Shown: positions 53,176 to 62,513, numbered from the stretch's first letter. The stretch is DNA of 64,000 nucleotides from JAHEYG01 sp040403535 (GCA_040403535.1 JBBAKL010000002.1:1-64000), one strand, 5' to 3'. Numbers and translations: made by a program. The notes: a model not told the origin generated them from the sequence alone.

Positions 53176-54045
53176 ATGATAACATATAATCCTAAAGACT
53201 GGTTTAAGTTAATTTTTCAGTTTCATAAAAGCGATACATTCCGAATATTGTTGCCTAACATGTTGTTGCTTGGTTTGCTTACAGGTGGCTTAGTATATTA
53301 TGAGATTACCCATAATGTTACTTTTAAAAGTCCAACTATGTTTCACCAGATTTTAGGTTTTGTGTTGTCGATGTTGTTGGTGTTTCGCATCAATTCAGCC
53401 TACGATCGTTGGTGGGAAGGAAGAAAACAATGGGGTGCCTTGGTAAATAACTCTCGTAATCTGATGGTGAAAATTGAAAACATTCTCCCTGAACAAAATA
53501 AAGCTGATAAAATATATCTTAAACAGCTAATCGTTGCTTTTGTATTTAGTTTGAAAGATCATCTTAAAGATTCGAAAGAGTTTAAAGAAATAGCAAGTTT
53601 CGAAGGATTTAGTCGTGATGAATTTGATAAACGCAAACACAAGCCGAATTATGTGGCAGGTCTGATTATTAAGCATATTGAGCAATTAAGAAGTAAAGGC
53701 GTTATCAGTGACAGTAAACTGATTTTTCTGAACAATGAGTTACAGTCGTTCCTTGATATTACTGGAGCTTGCGAACGGATTAAGAACACTCCTATTCCGT
53801 ATTCATACAGCATGTTTTTGAAAAAAATCATTTTCATTTATGTTATTACCATGCCCATTGCCTTTTCTATTGATTTTAAATACTGGGCCATTCCTATTGT
53901 GATGTTTATTTTTTACGCGTTTGCATCACTGGAATTGATTTCTGAAGAAGTTGAAGATCCGTTTGGAGATGACGCCAATGATTTGCCAACACAGGAGATC
54001 GCTGACCGCATTAAAGCGGGATTAGACGAAATTAGTCCTTCATAA
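53176..54045 (+). CDS. bestrophin family (UPF0187) membrane channel
   Basis: A 289-residue protein with about four membrane helices. Bestrophin motifs are present: the N-terminal IFQFHKSDTFRILLPNMLLL, the hallmark VFRINSAYDRWWEGRKQWGALVNNSR region (about 75-100), CERIKNTPIPYSYSMFLKK near residue 205, and the acidic end of the last helix ELISEEVEDPFGDDANDLP. Bacterial members form pentameric ion channels, mostly characterised as cation-selective. It starts just after the hppD terminator and ends at a bidirectional terminator. Confidence 0.93.
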   Translation: MITYNPKDWFKLIFQFHKSDTFRILLPNMLLLGLLTGGLVYYEITHNVTFKSPTMFHQILGFVLSMLLVFRINSAYDRWWEGRKQWGALVNNSRNLMVKIENILPEQNKADKIYLKQLIVAFVFSLKDHLKDSKEFKEIASFEGFSRDEFDKRKHKPNYVAGLIIKHIEQLRSKGVISDSKLIFLNNELQSFLDITGACERIKNTPIPYSYSMFLKKIIFIYVITMPIAFSIDFKYWAIPIVMFIFYAFASLELISEEVEDPFGDDANDLPTQEIADRIKAGLDEISPS

Positions 54046-54074
54046 AAAAAAGCCATCCTTTTTGAAGGCTTTTT
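54046..54074. terminator. bidirectional terminator between bestrophin and TonB-receptor genes
   Basis: AAAAAAGCC and GGCTTTTT arms with an internal CCTT/AAGG stem lie between two converging genes and have A and T runs on both sides. Confidence 0.75.
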
Positions 54075-54078
54075 CATT

Positions 54079-56520
54079 TTAAAGCTTTAAACGTAAACTG
54101 ATAAAAAAGTTTCTTCCCGGAGCAGATATTCCGGAAGCATAGGGGCGGTATAATACATCCGTGATGTTTTCAACGCCAAAGTTGAGTGAAGCTCTTTTGT
54201 TAAAGTATATTGCCAATTTGAAATTAAGTGTATACCACGCCGGAACATATGGTTTTCCATCATTCGTTTTTGCATACACATAGGGTTCGTTGCGTTCGCT
54301 TAATGGTAAATCTTTATAGTTCATTTGGCCATTATAATTCACATAAAAACTGGCGCGTATTTTTTTCCGAGCATATGCTAATTGAACCTTACCGAATAAT
54401 GGCGTTGTATGAGATAAGGGATAATATGACGAACTGTCGTTATTGTATTCTTGACCGATTTGCCAGGTAATATTATTTAAAATGCTTAAACCATAACCAA
54501 GGTTAATTTCGGTATTACTTTGTACGCCGTAAACAAAAGAGTGACCTGTATTTTGCAGGGCTTGAACCTGACTCATTTGGCCGTTATAATCGATGCTGTC
54601 TTCGCCATTCAAATTAAAAGGTCGCCTTACCAATGCATTAGTTAGATAAGTGTAATAAAATGCTGCATCCATTTTTAAAACATTACTAATTGTAAAGGCA
54701 GTTCCTAATTCAGCATTGTAAGCATACTCCGGTTTTAAAGAAGGATTGGGTACTACAACGATACCAGGCTGTGAGTCGAACACTTTTCCTGCATCGTCAA
54801 TATTTGGTGATCTAAATCCTGTTGCCGTATTTAAATAGAGTTGCCAATTTTTTACCGGCATATAAACAAATCCCAAACTTCCATTTAAGGCGCCATTACT
54901 CATTTTCGATTGTGTTAACGGATAGGAAAATAAAGTAGTATCGAATTTAGCTGTGATTGAATAATAACTATAACGGATACCTGCGCTCAAAAAAAATTTC
55001 TCATCCAATTTATGTTTGGTGTTTAAGTATACTCCAACACTTTGCCAGGTACTGCCATTGGGATATCGTGAATTTATTTTTTGTTGCTCTCCTGTGTAAA
55101 CATTAATTCGGTTAGCTTCCGACTTTACATAATTGAGAACATATTCAGCACCATAAAATAATTGTGTTTTTTCTGATACTTTTTTATCAAGGTCAATGTT
55201 AAGCGAATAGGCGTCCAGTTTTTCATATTGATGCCTTAAACGAGCACTGCTGCTATTTATATTGCCGGTTGAATTAAAGCGGCGATCATGACGGCTTTCT
55301 TCAAAATATTGATAGGCGGTTATTACTCTTAGGTTGGAATAAGCCCTTGTATTACCTGCATGTTGAATTCCCAGTCGTTGCATATGCCATATTTGCGGAC
55401 CATAATACCATTCAGAGAAATCAAGAGTGCCATCGTTATTTGCATCCGTAATTAAACGATCATAGCGGGGACCATCACTGCTTTTTGAATAGTGAAAAGC
55501 ATAATCAATTTTTAATTTTTCACTTGCACTATAAACTATCTTTTGCATAAAATTGAATTGCTTGTATTTAGAATTTACCTGCAAAGAAGGATCGGTGTTT
55601 ACAACCTGCGTGTCTTTGTTTGATTTTACTTCTTGATAGAAGTGTCTCAAATAAATTGAATCGCCGCCATTTGTTCCGGCATACAAATCATCATACTGCG
55701 AATAAGAGACTGAAGTTAAGAAAGCAACACGTTTTAGTCCGAAATTTAAATCAATGTGTCCGGTATTTTCTTTGTTAGCAGTTGAAAAACGCGCCATGGC
55801 ATTTCCGCTCACCTTTAGCTTAGCCGTGTCTGATAGTTTTGAACTTAGTGTGTGAAAATCCATTACACCTCCTATGGCGTCGCTCCCGTACATCACTGCT
55901 CCCGGACCAAACAAAACTTCAGCTTCACCAATGGCGTTGGCATCTAATGAAATTACATTTTGAACATTACCTGAGCGAAAAATAGCATTGTTCATTCGTA
56001 TACCATCAACAACAAGCATCACGCGATTAGTGGCAAATCCACGAAGCATAGGAGAGCCACCGGCTTGCTGACTTTTCTGAATGTAAACATTCGTTCCGGC
56101 TCCTAATAAATCGGCAGTAGTTTGCGGATTCTGAAAATCAATTTCCTTCTTCTTCATTTTTTCCATCCTAATTGGATTTTCCGATTTTTTTTCTTCCCAA
56201 CGATTTGCAGAAACAGTTATTTCATTTAGTGAAATTTTACTTTCAGTAAGCTCAAAAGTGAAATCTTTCTCTTTCAATCGCGCTAGCGGTATGCGTTTTT
56301 GTTTGTAGCTAATATGCTGAGCTATGACGGTATCGCAAGTTGAAAGTTCGGCAATATACACTTGGCCGTAAGCATTCGTTGTGCCACTCAGGTTTGTTTT
56401 GTTACAATGAAGCACAACACCGGGAATGGGCTGACGGGTTACTTCATCAATAACTTTAATAGTTTGTGATTGTACTACACTGCATAAAAATGCGTATATC
56501 ACAAGAAATATTTTTTTCAT
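54079..56520 (-). CDS. TonB-dependent receptor, heme/hemoglobin-receptor-like
   Basis: An 813-residue outer-membrane receptor. A signal peptide (about 1-18) is followed by a CarboxypepD_reg domain (VIDEVTRQPIPGVVLHCNKT, about 21-105), a true plug (about 120-230: GTNVYIQKSQQAGGSPMLRG, RVMLVVDGIRMNNAIFRSGN, LFGPGAVMYGSDAIGGVMDF) and a 22-strand-type barrel ending FFISLRLKL. The SPMLRGFxxNRVxLVVDG(I/V)RMNNAIFRSGN plug pattern is that of the heme/hemoglobin receptor group, so heme or another iron source is the best guess, not proven. A single-pass protein gene lies 41 nt upstream on the same strand and may share its transcript. Confidence 0.9.
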   Translation of the reverse strand: MKKIFLVIYAFLCSVVQSQTIKVIDEVTRQPIPGVVLHCNKTNLSGTTNAYGQVYIAELSTCDTVIAQHISYKQKRIPLARLKEKDFTFELTESKISLNEITVSANRWEEKKSENPIRMEKMKKKEIDFQNPQTTADLLGAGTNVYIQKSQQAGGSPMLRGFATNRVMLVVDGIRMNNAIFRSGNVQNVISLDANAIGEAEVLFGPGAVMYGSDAIGGVMDFHTLSSKLSDTAKLKVSGNAMARFSTANKENTGHIDLNFGLKRVAFLTSVSYSQYDDLYAGTNGGDSIYLRHFYQEVKSNKDTQVVNTDPSLQVNSKYKQFNFMQKIVYSASEKLKIDYAFHYSKSSDGPRYDRLITDANNDGTLDFSEWYYGPQIWHMQRLGIQHAGNTRAYSNLRVITAYQYFEESRHDRRFNSTGNINSSSARLRHQYEKLDAYSLNIDLDKKVSEKTQLFYGAEYVLNYVKSEANRINVYTGEQQKINSRYPNGSTWQSVGVYLNTKHKLDEKFFLSAGIRYSYYSITAKFDTTLFSYPLTQSKMSNGALNGSLGFVYMPVKNWQLYLNTATGFRSPNIDDAGKVFDSQPGIVVVPNPSLKPEYAYNAELGTAFTISNVLKMDAAFYYTYLTNALVRRPFNLNGEDSIDYNGQMSQVQALQNTGHSFVYGVQSNTEINLGYGLSILNNITWQIGQEYNNDSSSYYPLSHTTPLFGKVQLAYARKKIRASFYVNYNGQMNYKDLPLSERNEPYVYAKTNDGKPYVPAWYTLNFKLAIYFNKRASLNFGVENITDVLYRPYASGISAPGRNFFISLRLKL

Positions 56521-56561
56521 GTATGTGTAATTGTGTTATAAATAATTTAATTAAAAATCAT

Positions 56562-57092
56562 TTATAAACGGTCGGGGGGTGGAGTAATAGAAGTAATGAA
56601 ACCTTTTATCACTTCATTAGCGATAGTATCTGCTAGTTCTATTATTGATTCATGCAGATGAATGCAAATATGTTGATGAGAAAGATACTTGAACGCAAAA
56701 AAATCCTTCGCAAAAGAGTTTTGTTTTTTTTCGGATGAGTTGGAATACATCCTATCAAACTGTTTTTTATAGTTATTCATTAACTCTTTTTCTTGGCCAT
56801 CTTCAACAACTGTAAGAAGCACTTTTACCCCATCACTTTTGTACGAAATAACATCGTATATTACATCATTTAATACAATTTCTTTGTTGTTGTCTAACCA
56901 GTTAATACGCGAATTATTTGAAAAAAGTTCACTTGGAGAAATAGAAATAGTTTGTGTTTTAACGTAACGCGAACGGATAAAGGCTTTAAATTCTTTTTTA
57001 TGCGATTTTACAACTTGCTTGTAAATAATGTAATTGCCCGTTAAAAATAAGGTAATCAGAATACTAATGGTTATAAATGAGGCTTTTTTCAA
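56562..57092 (-). CDS. single-pass periplasmic protein with His/Cys cluster, upstream of the TonB receptor
   Basis: A 176-residue protein with an uncleaved-looking N-terminal membrane helix (FITISILITLFLTGNYIIYK) and a periplasmic domain. A conserved-looking cluster YLSHQHICIHLHES (four His and one Cys within ten residues) lies near residue 140, and the protein ends TSITPPPDRL. The cluster could bind a metal, which would suit an accessory to an iron or heme receptor, and the gene is 41 nt upstream of one on the same strand. This is inference from position and composition. I do not recognise a family. Confidence 0.7.
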   Translation of the reverse strand: MKKASFITISILITLFLTGNYIIYKQVVKSHKKEFKAFIRSRYVKTQTISISPSELFSNNSRINWLDNNKEIVLNDVIYDVISYKSDGVKVLLTVVEDGQEKELMNNYKKQFDRMYSNSSEKKQNSFAKDFFAFKYLSHQHICIHLHESIIELADTIANEVIKGFITSITPPPDRL

Positions 57093-57166
57093 GTTTTACT
57101 TAACCAAAAATAACATTAAAACGTGATTTTACGAATAATACGGCTATATATTTGCTGAAATAGTTA

Positions 57167-57174
57167 TACCTTTG
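57167..57174 (+). promoter_or_regulatory. -7 element of panD promoter
   Basis: TACCTTTG matches TAnnTTTG and ends 7 nt before the panD ATG. A second perfect box, TATATTTG, lies at 57147-57154. The transcript from the nearer box would be nearly leaderless. Confidence 0.5.
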
Positions 57175-57181
57175 CAGCGCT

Positions 57182-57535
57182 ATGCAAATACAAGTGCTAA
57201 AATCTAAACTTCACGGTGTTACGGTTACTCAGGCCGAGTTAGATTATATTGGTAGTATTACTATTGATGAAGACTTAATGGACGCAGCTAATTTGATCGA
57301 AAACGAGCAGGTTCATATTCTTAATAAAAACAATGGCGAACGCTTTATCACTTATGTTTTAAAAGGTGATCGCGGAAGCGGTGTAATTTGCCTGAATGGG
57401 CCAGCAGCTTTAAAAGTTAAGTTGGGAGATGTTGTATTGGTTTTATCATATGCCAATATGGATTTTGAAGCAGCAAAAACATTTAAACCCTGGGTGGTTT
57501 TTCCTGATACGGCAACCAATAAATTAAAAAAATAA
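57182..57535 (+). CDS. panD: aspartate 1-decarboxylase
   Basis: A 117-residue pyruvoyl enzyme that makes beta-alanine for pantothenate and CoA. The self-cleavage site is G24-S25 in DYIGSITIDEDLMD, after which S25 becomes the pyruvoyl group. Other motifs are HGVTVTQAELDY at the N-terminus, Y-x-L in ERFITYVLKGDRGSG and CLNGPAALKVKLGDVVLVLS. The length is normal. It is the first of a run of plus-strand genes, 11 nt before a membrane protein gene. Confidence 0.96.
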   Translation: MQIQVLKSKLHGVTVTQAELDYIGSITIDEDLMDAANLIENEQVHILNKNNGERFITYVLKGDRGSGVICLNGPAALKVKLGDVVLVLSYANMDFEAAKTFKPWVVFPDTATNKLKK

Positions 57536-57546
57536 TCCTTTTTGTT

Positions 57547-58557
57547 TTGAAATCAAAAACTAAATCCATAATTCAGTTTGTTGTTTTATTAGGACTTGGA
57601 ATTTTATTAGTTTGGTTAGCCTTTAGTCAGGTTGCCGAAAAAAAAGACGAAATCATAAACGCATTTACAAATGCAAATTATTTTTGGGTTTTCATTTCTA
57701 CCTTAATCGGATTTGCCAGTCATTTTTTACGTGCCTATCGCTGGAATTATTTGCTGGAACCGCTAGGTCATAAAACCACATTGTTTAATTCCAATGCGGC
57801 TGTTTTCATTGGTTACTTTGCCAATTATGGTTTACCGCGCATGGGTGAAATCTCACGTTGTACCATTGCCGATCGTTACGATAAAGTGCCGTTTCAAATT
57901 GGATTTGGAACTGTTGTAACAGAACGGCTCATCGATTTTATATTGCTAATTTTCATTTTTGTGATGACCATGGTATTTCAGTTTACTGAGCTAGCCGGTT
58001 TGTTAAGTAAGTACATTTTTATTCCCTTGTCGGCAAAACTCCACGGATTATCCGAAAAACCCGCTGTGGCAATTACAGTTTTGGTTCTTTTTGGAGGAGG
58101 GGCAATTACCTTGTTTCTTTTACGAAAAAAAATAATGAGTAAGCTTAAAGGTAAGTTCGGATCAGTAATTAAGGGTTTTATAGAAGGATTGTCTTCCGTT
58201 CGTAAAATTAGAAATTTTGCATCGTTTGTGGGTTTAAGTCTTTTAATTTGGTCTGCGTATTTTTATTCGTTGTATTTCTGCTTAAAGGCATTGCCGGAAA
58301 CTGCAATTATCAATCAATCGCAATGTTTAACACTCATGCTGTTTGGTACAGTGGGAGTAATATTTACGCCGGGAGGATTAGGCGCATATCACATCATCAT
58401 ATCTGAAATTTTGATTTTTTATGGTATTGAACAGGTACCTGCTGTGGCTTTTCCGTGGCTTGTTTGGACTTCACAATTTATTTTGATTACAGTATTAGGA
58501 TTAATCAGCATGGCGGCATTGCCATTAATTAATAAAAAGAAGCATGTCGTTTCATAG
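57547..58557 (+). CDS. YbhN/AglD-like (UPF0104, LPG-synthase TM-type) membrane protein
   Basis: A 336-residue protein with about eight membrane helices and the family pattern ASHFLRAYRWNYLLEPLGHK, FIGYFANYGLPRMGEISRCT and TPGGLGAYHIIISEIL. Relatives are described as flippase-like or lysylphosphatidylglycerol-synthase membrane domains, and no substrate can be given. The start codon appears to be TTG at 57547: no in-frame ATG or GTG exists between the panD stop and the first helix. It overlaps rfaE2 by 14 nt, and its neighbours (rfaE2, a flippase) suggest an envelope role. Confidence 0.88.
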   Translation: MKSKTKSIIQFVVLLGLGILLVWLAFSQVAEKKDEIINAFTNANYFWVFISTLIGFASHFLRAYRWNYLLEPLGHKTTLFNSNAAVFIGYFANYGLPRMGEISRCTIADRYDKVPFQIGFGTVVTERLIDFILLIFIFVMTMVFQFTELAGLLSKYIFIPLSAKLHGLSEKPAVAITVLVLFGGGAITLFLLRKKIMSKLKGKFGSVIKGFIEGLSSVRKIRNFASFVGLSLLIWSAYFYSLYFCLKALPETAIINQSQCLTLMLFGTVGVIFTPGGLGAYHIIISEILIFYGIEQVPAVAFPWLVWTSQFILITVLGLISMAALPLINKKKHVVS

Positions 58558-59059
58558 TAAACTTTCACAGAAAATTGTATCGCTAGAACAGATACAGCCC
58601 GCCTTAAACGTGCTGCGTTTTCACGACAAAAAAATTGTCTTTACAAACGGCTGTTTTGATATTTTACACTTAGGACATGTTGAGTATTTAGCAAAAGCCC
58701 GTGACTTAGGTCATGCGCTTGTTCTTGGTTTAAATACCGACGATTCTGTTCGTCGCCAAAACAAATCGCCCGAGCGACCAATAAACTCTGAACAAACTCG
58801 TGCTTGTATTGTGGCAGCGCTGGAATGTGTTGATTATGTTGTGTTTTTTAATGATGACACCCCTCTCGAGCTTATTAAAAAGATTCAGCCCGATATTTTG
58901 GTGAAAGGCGCAGATTATGACGCAAATGAAACAAATCCCGCTTCAAAAAAGTACATTGTAGGTTCTGATGTTGTAAAGGCCAGAGGTGGTAAAATCATTA
59001 CAATCGATTTAACCCAAGGATTTTCCACTACCGGATTAATTTCTAAGTTAAAGGGCTAA
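58544..59059 (+). CDS. rfaE2: D-glycero-beta-D-manno-heptose-1-phosphate adenylyltransferase
   Basis: A 171-residue nucleotidyltransferase corresponding to the C-terminal half of HldE. The nucleotide-binding motif is HLGH (42-45) in NGCFDILHLGHVEYLAKARD. Other features are LGLNTDDSVRRQNKSPERPI, QTRACIVAALECVDYVVFFN, ILVKGADYDA and GKIITIDLTQGFSTTGLI. It activates heptose for lipopolysaccharide inner core. The kinase half (rfaE1) is not fused and not in the window. It overlaps the preceding membrane protein gene by 14 nt, so translation is coupled. Confidence 0.95.
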   Translation: MSFHSKLSQKIVSLEQIQPALNVLRFHDKKIVFTNGCFDILHLGHVEYLAKARDLGHALVLGLNTDDSVRRQNKSPERPINSEQTRACIVAALECVDYVVFFNDDTPLELIKKIQPDILVKGADYDANETNPASKKYIVGSDVVKARGGKIITIDLTQGFSTTGLISKLKG

Positions 59060-59151
59060 TTCTTTACCACATTAGGTGGTTAATATCTTAACCATTATTC
59101 ACAGTTGCACGTTTTTCTATTCTCTAATTTTATTGAAACTATTAAAAAAAC

Positions 59152-60648
59152 GTGAGTAATCCATTAAAAAAACTGGCCGGACAAACCGCTATTTACGGTC
59201 TGGGAACGATACTGCCTCGTTTTTTAAATTATCTGTTAACCCCTTTACTCACCTATGGATTTGCAGCTGCTTCTTATGGGATTAATGGTGAGCTTTATGC
59301 ATATATCTCGTTTTTAAATGTTGTGTTCACGTACGGAATGGAAACAGCATTTTTTAATTTCTATTCAAAAAGCGAAAGTAAAGAGGATGTGTATAATACA
59401 GCTTTGTTTTCGCTTGTCACCAGTTCGGTTGTAATGGGCGGATTATTATTACTGTTTTCATCCTCCATTGCAGAATCTTTATCTACCCCAAACAGTACTT
59501 ATCTGCCTCAGTTTATAACCTGGAGTGTTTTAATTATTGCAACTGATGCTATAATGGCAATTCCATTTGCAAGATTACGTTCTGAAAATAAAGCGGTATG
59601 GTTTTCGGTTTTGCGATTGGGAAATGTGGTCATTAATGTTGGTCTGAATATTTTTTATTTCAAAGTATGTAAAACCGCGTACGAGAATAATGAAACTGGT
59701 TTTTTTGCAGACATGTACGATCCGCAAATCGGAATTGGCTATTCTTTTTTTGCTAACCTTATTGCCAATGTTATTACCCTCTTGCTGCTTGCAAAACAAT
59801 TTGCGGCATTTCGTATTCAGTTTAACTCCGATTTACTAAAGCAAATGCTCAAATACGCTTTGCCTTTACTTGTATTAGGCTTAGCCGGCATGGTAAATGA
59901 AACGCTCGATCGTATTATCCTTAAAAAACTTATGGTAGATAAAGATGCCGCGCAAGTTGCGCAGGGTATATACAGTGCGTGCTATAAAATCGCCATATTA
60001 ATGACCATCTTTATTCAGGCATTTCGTTTTGCCGCAGAGCCGTTTTTCTTTAATCAGGCAGCTGATAAAAACTCCAAAAAAGTGTATGCATTGGTCATGA
60101 AATACTTTGTTATATTCTGTTCGTTTTTGTTTCTAGGAACTATGATGAATCTGGAATGGATAAAATATTTTATTGGAGAAGAGTATAGGGCCGGCTTAGG
60201 CGTGGTGCCAATATTATTACTGGCTAATTTATGTTTAGGTGTGGTGTACAATTTGTCAATTTGGTATAAACTCAGTAACAACACAAGGTATGGTGCGATT
60301 ATCGCTGTTATAGGGGCGGCGGTAACAATTGTAATCAACGTTTTATTTGTGCCTTTATTCAGCTACATGGCTTGCGCATGGGCTACATTGGCTGCTTATG
60401 CCACCATGATGATTGTATCTTATTATCTGGGTCAAAAGTTTTTTCCTATCAAATACAACCTGCGCGCCATGTTTGTTTTTTTGATTGTAGCGGTGGGCTT
60501 TTATATTATTTCTAAGCTTTACAGCGGTATGGAAAGCTCTGTTTTGAAGGTTTTTCTGAATAATTTGTTCGTAATACTATTTGCATGGTTGTTTTATAAA
60601 TTGGAATTTTCCAATCTAAAGAACATCAAAAACCAATTGCAATCATGA
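59152..60648 (+). CDS. polysaccharide/lipid flippase (Wzx/MVF-type)
   Basis: A 498-residue integral membrane protein with 12-14 helices. The N-terminus LKKLAGQTAIYGLGTILPRF LNY (split motif at residues 5-26) and TYGMETAFFNFYSKSESKED fit the polysaccharide transporter (oligosaccharide flippase) family. It probably moves a lipid-linked sugar across the inner membrane, in line with rfaE2 just upstream. The start is GTG at 59152; no ATG fits before the conserved N-terminus. Its stop overlaps the dut start as ATGA. Confidence 0.9.
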   Translation: MSNPLKKLAGQTAIYGLGTILPRFLNYLLTPLLTYGFAAASYGINGELYAYISFLNVVFTYGMETAFFNFYSKSESKEDVYNTALFSLVTSSVVMGGLLLLFSSSIAESLSTPNSTYLPQFITWSVLIIATDAIMAIPFARLRSENKAVWFSVLRLGNVVINVGLNIFYFKVCKTAYENNETGFFADMYDPQIGIGYSFFANLIANVITLLLLAKQFAAFRIQFNSDLLKQMLKYALPLLVLGLAGMVNETLDRIILKKLMVDKDAAQVAQGIYSACYKIAILMTIFIQAFRFAAEPFFFNQAADKNSKKVYALVMKYFVIFCSFLFLGTMMNLEWIKYFIGEEYRAGLGVVPILLLANLCLGVVYNLSIWYKLSNNTRYGAIIAVIGAAVTIVINVLFVPLFSYMACAWATLAAYATMMIVSYYLGQKFFPIKYNLRAMFVFLIVAVGFYIISKLYSGMESSVLKVFLNNLFVILFAWLFYKLEFSNLKNIKNQLQS

Positions 60649-61082
60649 TTACTGTAAAAGTTGTTAATCAGTCGAAACATCCCTTACCTGAATACGCAAC
60701 CGATCATTCGGCAGGCATGGATTTAAGAGCAAATTTAAACGAGCCTATTGTTTTAAAACCACTTGAACGAGTATTAGTATCAACCGGATTGTTTATCGAA
60801 TTACCTCAAGGACATGAGGCGCAAATTCGTCCACGCAGCGGATTAGCCTTTAAACACGGATTAACGGTTTTGAATTCACCCGGAACTATCGATGCAGATT
60901 ACCGTGGAGAAGTGAAAGTATTACTGGTCAATTTATCCAATTCCGATTTTACAATTAATGATGGCGAGCGGATTGCCCAAATGGTTATTGCGCGTCACGA
61001 AACCATTGAATGGTACGCTGTAATGCAATTAGAAGAAACCAAACGTGGAGCCGGTGGTTTTGGCCATACGGGTACCAAATAA
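60645..61082 (+). CDS. dut: dUTP pyrophosphatase
   Basis: A 145-residue trimeric dUTPase that removes dUTP and provides dUMP. All five motifs are visible: AGMDLRAN (1), RPRSGLAFKHGL (2), NSPGTIDADYRGEVKV (3), GERIAQMVIA (4) and the C-terminal P-loop-like RGAGGFGHTGTK (5). The length is usual. Its ATG overlaps the flippase stop by 4 nt, and pgk follows after 34 nt. Confidence 0.97.
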   Translation: MITVKVVNQSKHPLPEYATDHSAGMDLRANLNEPIVLKPLERVLVSTGLFIELPQGHEAQIRPRSGLAFKHGLTVLNSPGTIDADYRGEVKVLLVNLSNSDFTINDGERIAQMVIARHETIEWYAVMQLEETKRGAGGFGHTGTK

Positions 61083-61116
61083 TTTTTTATTTTTAAACTC
61101 TCATTTATTGAACTAT

Positions 61117-62310
61117 ATGAAAACAGTTGATAGCATTAATTTCTCAGGTAAACGCGCATTAATTCGAGTGGATTTTAATGTGCCACTTAACGAAAGTTTT
61201 GAAGTAACCGATGAAACCCGCATCAAGGCAGCTATTCCTACGCTGAAAAAAATCTTGAAAGATGGAGGCAGTATCGTATTGATGTCGCACTTAGGACGTC
61301 CAAAAGAGGGACCAACCAATAAGTATTCCTTGAAACATATTGTAAAAAATGTTTCAGCACATTTGGGTGTAGAGGTGCAATTTGCGGATGATTGTATTGG
61401 CAGTGATGCTTATACTAAATCTGCTTCATTAAAAGCCGGACAAGTACTCTTGTTAGAGAACTTGCGTTTTTATAAGGAAGAGGAAAAAGGCAACGAAGAT
61501 TTTGCACAGAAATTGAGCAAGCATGGAGATGTTTATGTTAATGATGCATTTGGAACAGCGCATCGCGCTCACGCTTCAACAGCGGTTATTGCTAAGTTTT
61601 TTAATGAGGATGCCAAGTGTTTCGGTTATGTTATGGCAGGTGAAGTGGCCAGTATCAATAAAGTATTAAATAACGCCGAGAAACCGTTTACGGCCATCAT
61701 TGGTGGTGCTAAAGTGAGCGATAAGATTTTAATCATAGAGCAGTTAATGAACAAAGCCAATAATATTTTAATTGGCGGTGGTATGGCTTTTACCTTTGTT
61801 AAAGCAATGGGCGGACAAATCGGCAAATCATTGTGCGAAGATGACCGTTTGGAAATTGCAAAGGAGTTATTAAGTAAAGCAAAGGCAAAAGGCGTGAATA
61901 TTTACATTCCGACCGATGCGGTTATCGCTGATAATTTTGCAAACGACGCGAATATTAAAGAATGCAAAATTAATCAGATTCCGGATGGTTGGATGGGCTT
62001 GGATGCAGGACCTGAAACTGTAAAAATGAATAGTGAAGTAATAAAGAATTCTAAAACTATTTTATGGAATGGGCCAATGGGTGTTTTTGAAATGAGCAAT
62101 TTTGAGAACGGTACCAAACAAGCAGCTAATGCTATTGTAGAGGCCACTAAAAATGGCGCTTTCACGTTAATTGGCGGCGGCGATAGTGTTGCAGCCATTA
62201 ATAAATACAATCTGGCAGATAAAGTAAGCTACGTTAGTACAGGAGGCGGTGCTTTACTGGAATATATTGAACAAGGCAGTTTGCCGGGCGTTAGAGCAAT
62301 TGAAGGTTAA
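61117..62310 (+). CDS. pgk: phosphoglycerate kinase
   Basis: A 397-residue glycolytic kinase (1,3-bisphosphoglycerate + ADP to 3-phosphoglycerate + ATP). Landmarks are ALIRVDFNVPLNESFEVTDE, LMSHLGRPKEGPTNKYSLKH, LLENLRFYKEEEKGNEDFAQ, the hinge GGAKVSDKILIIEQLMNKA, WNGPMGVFEMSNFENGTKQA and the C-terminal nucleotide loop TLIGGGDSVAAINKY. I start at 61117 (MKTVDSINFSGKRALIR); the longer frame from 61045 overlaps dut and is not conserved in kind. A small lipoprotein gene follows 11 nt later. Confidence 0.97.
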   Translation: MKTVDSINFSGKRALIRVDFNVPLNESFEVTDETRIKAAIPTLKKILKDGGSIVLMSHLGRPKEGPTNKYSLKHIVKNVSAHLGVEVQFADDCIGSDAYTKSASLKAGQVLLLENLRFYKEEEKGNEDFAQKLSKHGDVYVNDAFGTAHRAHASTAVIAKFFNEDAKCFGYVMAGEVASINKVLNNAEKPFTAIIGGAKVSDKILIIEQLMNKANNILIGGGMAFTFVKAMGGQIGKSLCEDDRLEIAKELLSKAKAKGVNIYIPTDAVIADNFANDANIKECKINQIPDGWMGLDAGPETVKMNSEVIKNSKTILWNGPMGVFEMSNFENGTKQAANAIVEATKNGAFTLIGGGDSVAAINKYNLADKVSYVSTGGGALLEYIEQGSLPGVRAIEG

Positions 62311-62321
62311 AGTATCAAAAA

Positions 62322-62510
62322 ATGGGTAAAGCAATTTTTTTACTTTTTGTTGTTGTGAGTTTAACAAGTTCTTGCGCTAAGAATTACAAATGTTATTGCA
62401 CCAACAGTAACGGTGAATATTATGCCGGAGAAATTGAAGACACTGAAAGTAATGCCAGAAATCGTTGTCATAGTTTAGGCAACAGTTCAACAACGTGTGA
62501 TTTAAAATAG
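62322..62510 (+). CDS. small lipoprotein
   Basis: A 62-residue protein with a lipoprotein signal (MGKAIFLLFVVVSLTSSC, lipobox LTSSC, lipidated Cys at 18). The short mature part has four further cysteines (YKCYC, NRCH, TTCD), enough for two disulfides, and the motif GEIEDTESNARNRCHSLG. No function can be assigned. It lies 11 nt after pgk and 3 nt before ispF and is probably co-transcribed with both. Confidence 0.75.
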   Translation: MGKAIFLLFVVVSLTSSCAKNYKCYCTNSNGEYYAGEIEDTESNARNRCHSLGNSSTTCDLK

Positions 62511-62513
62511 AAT

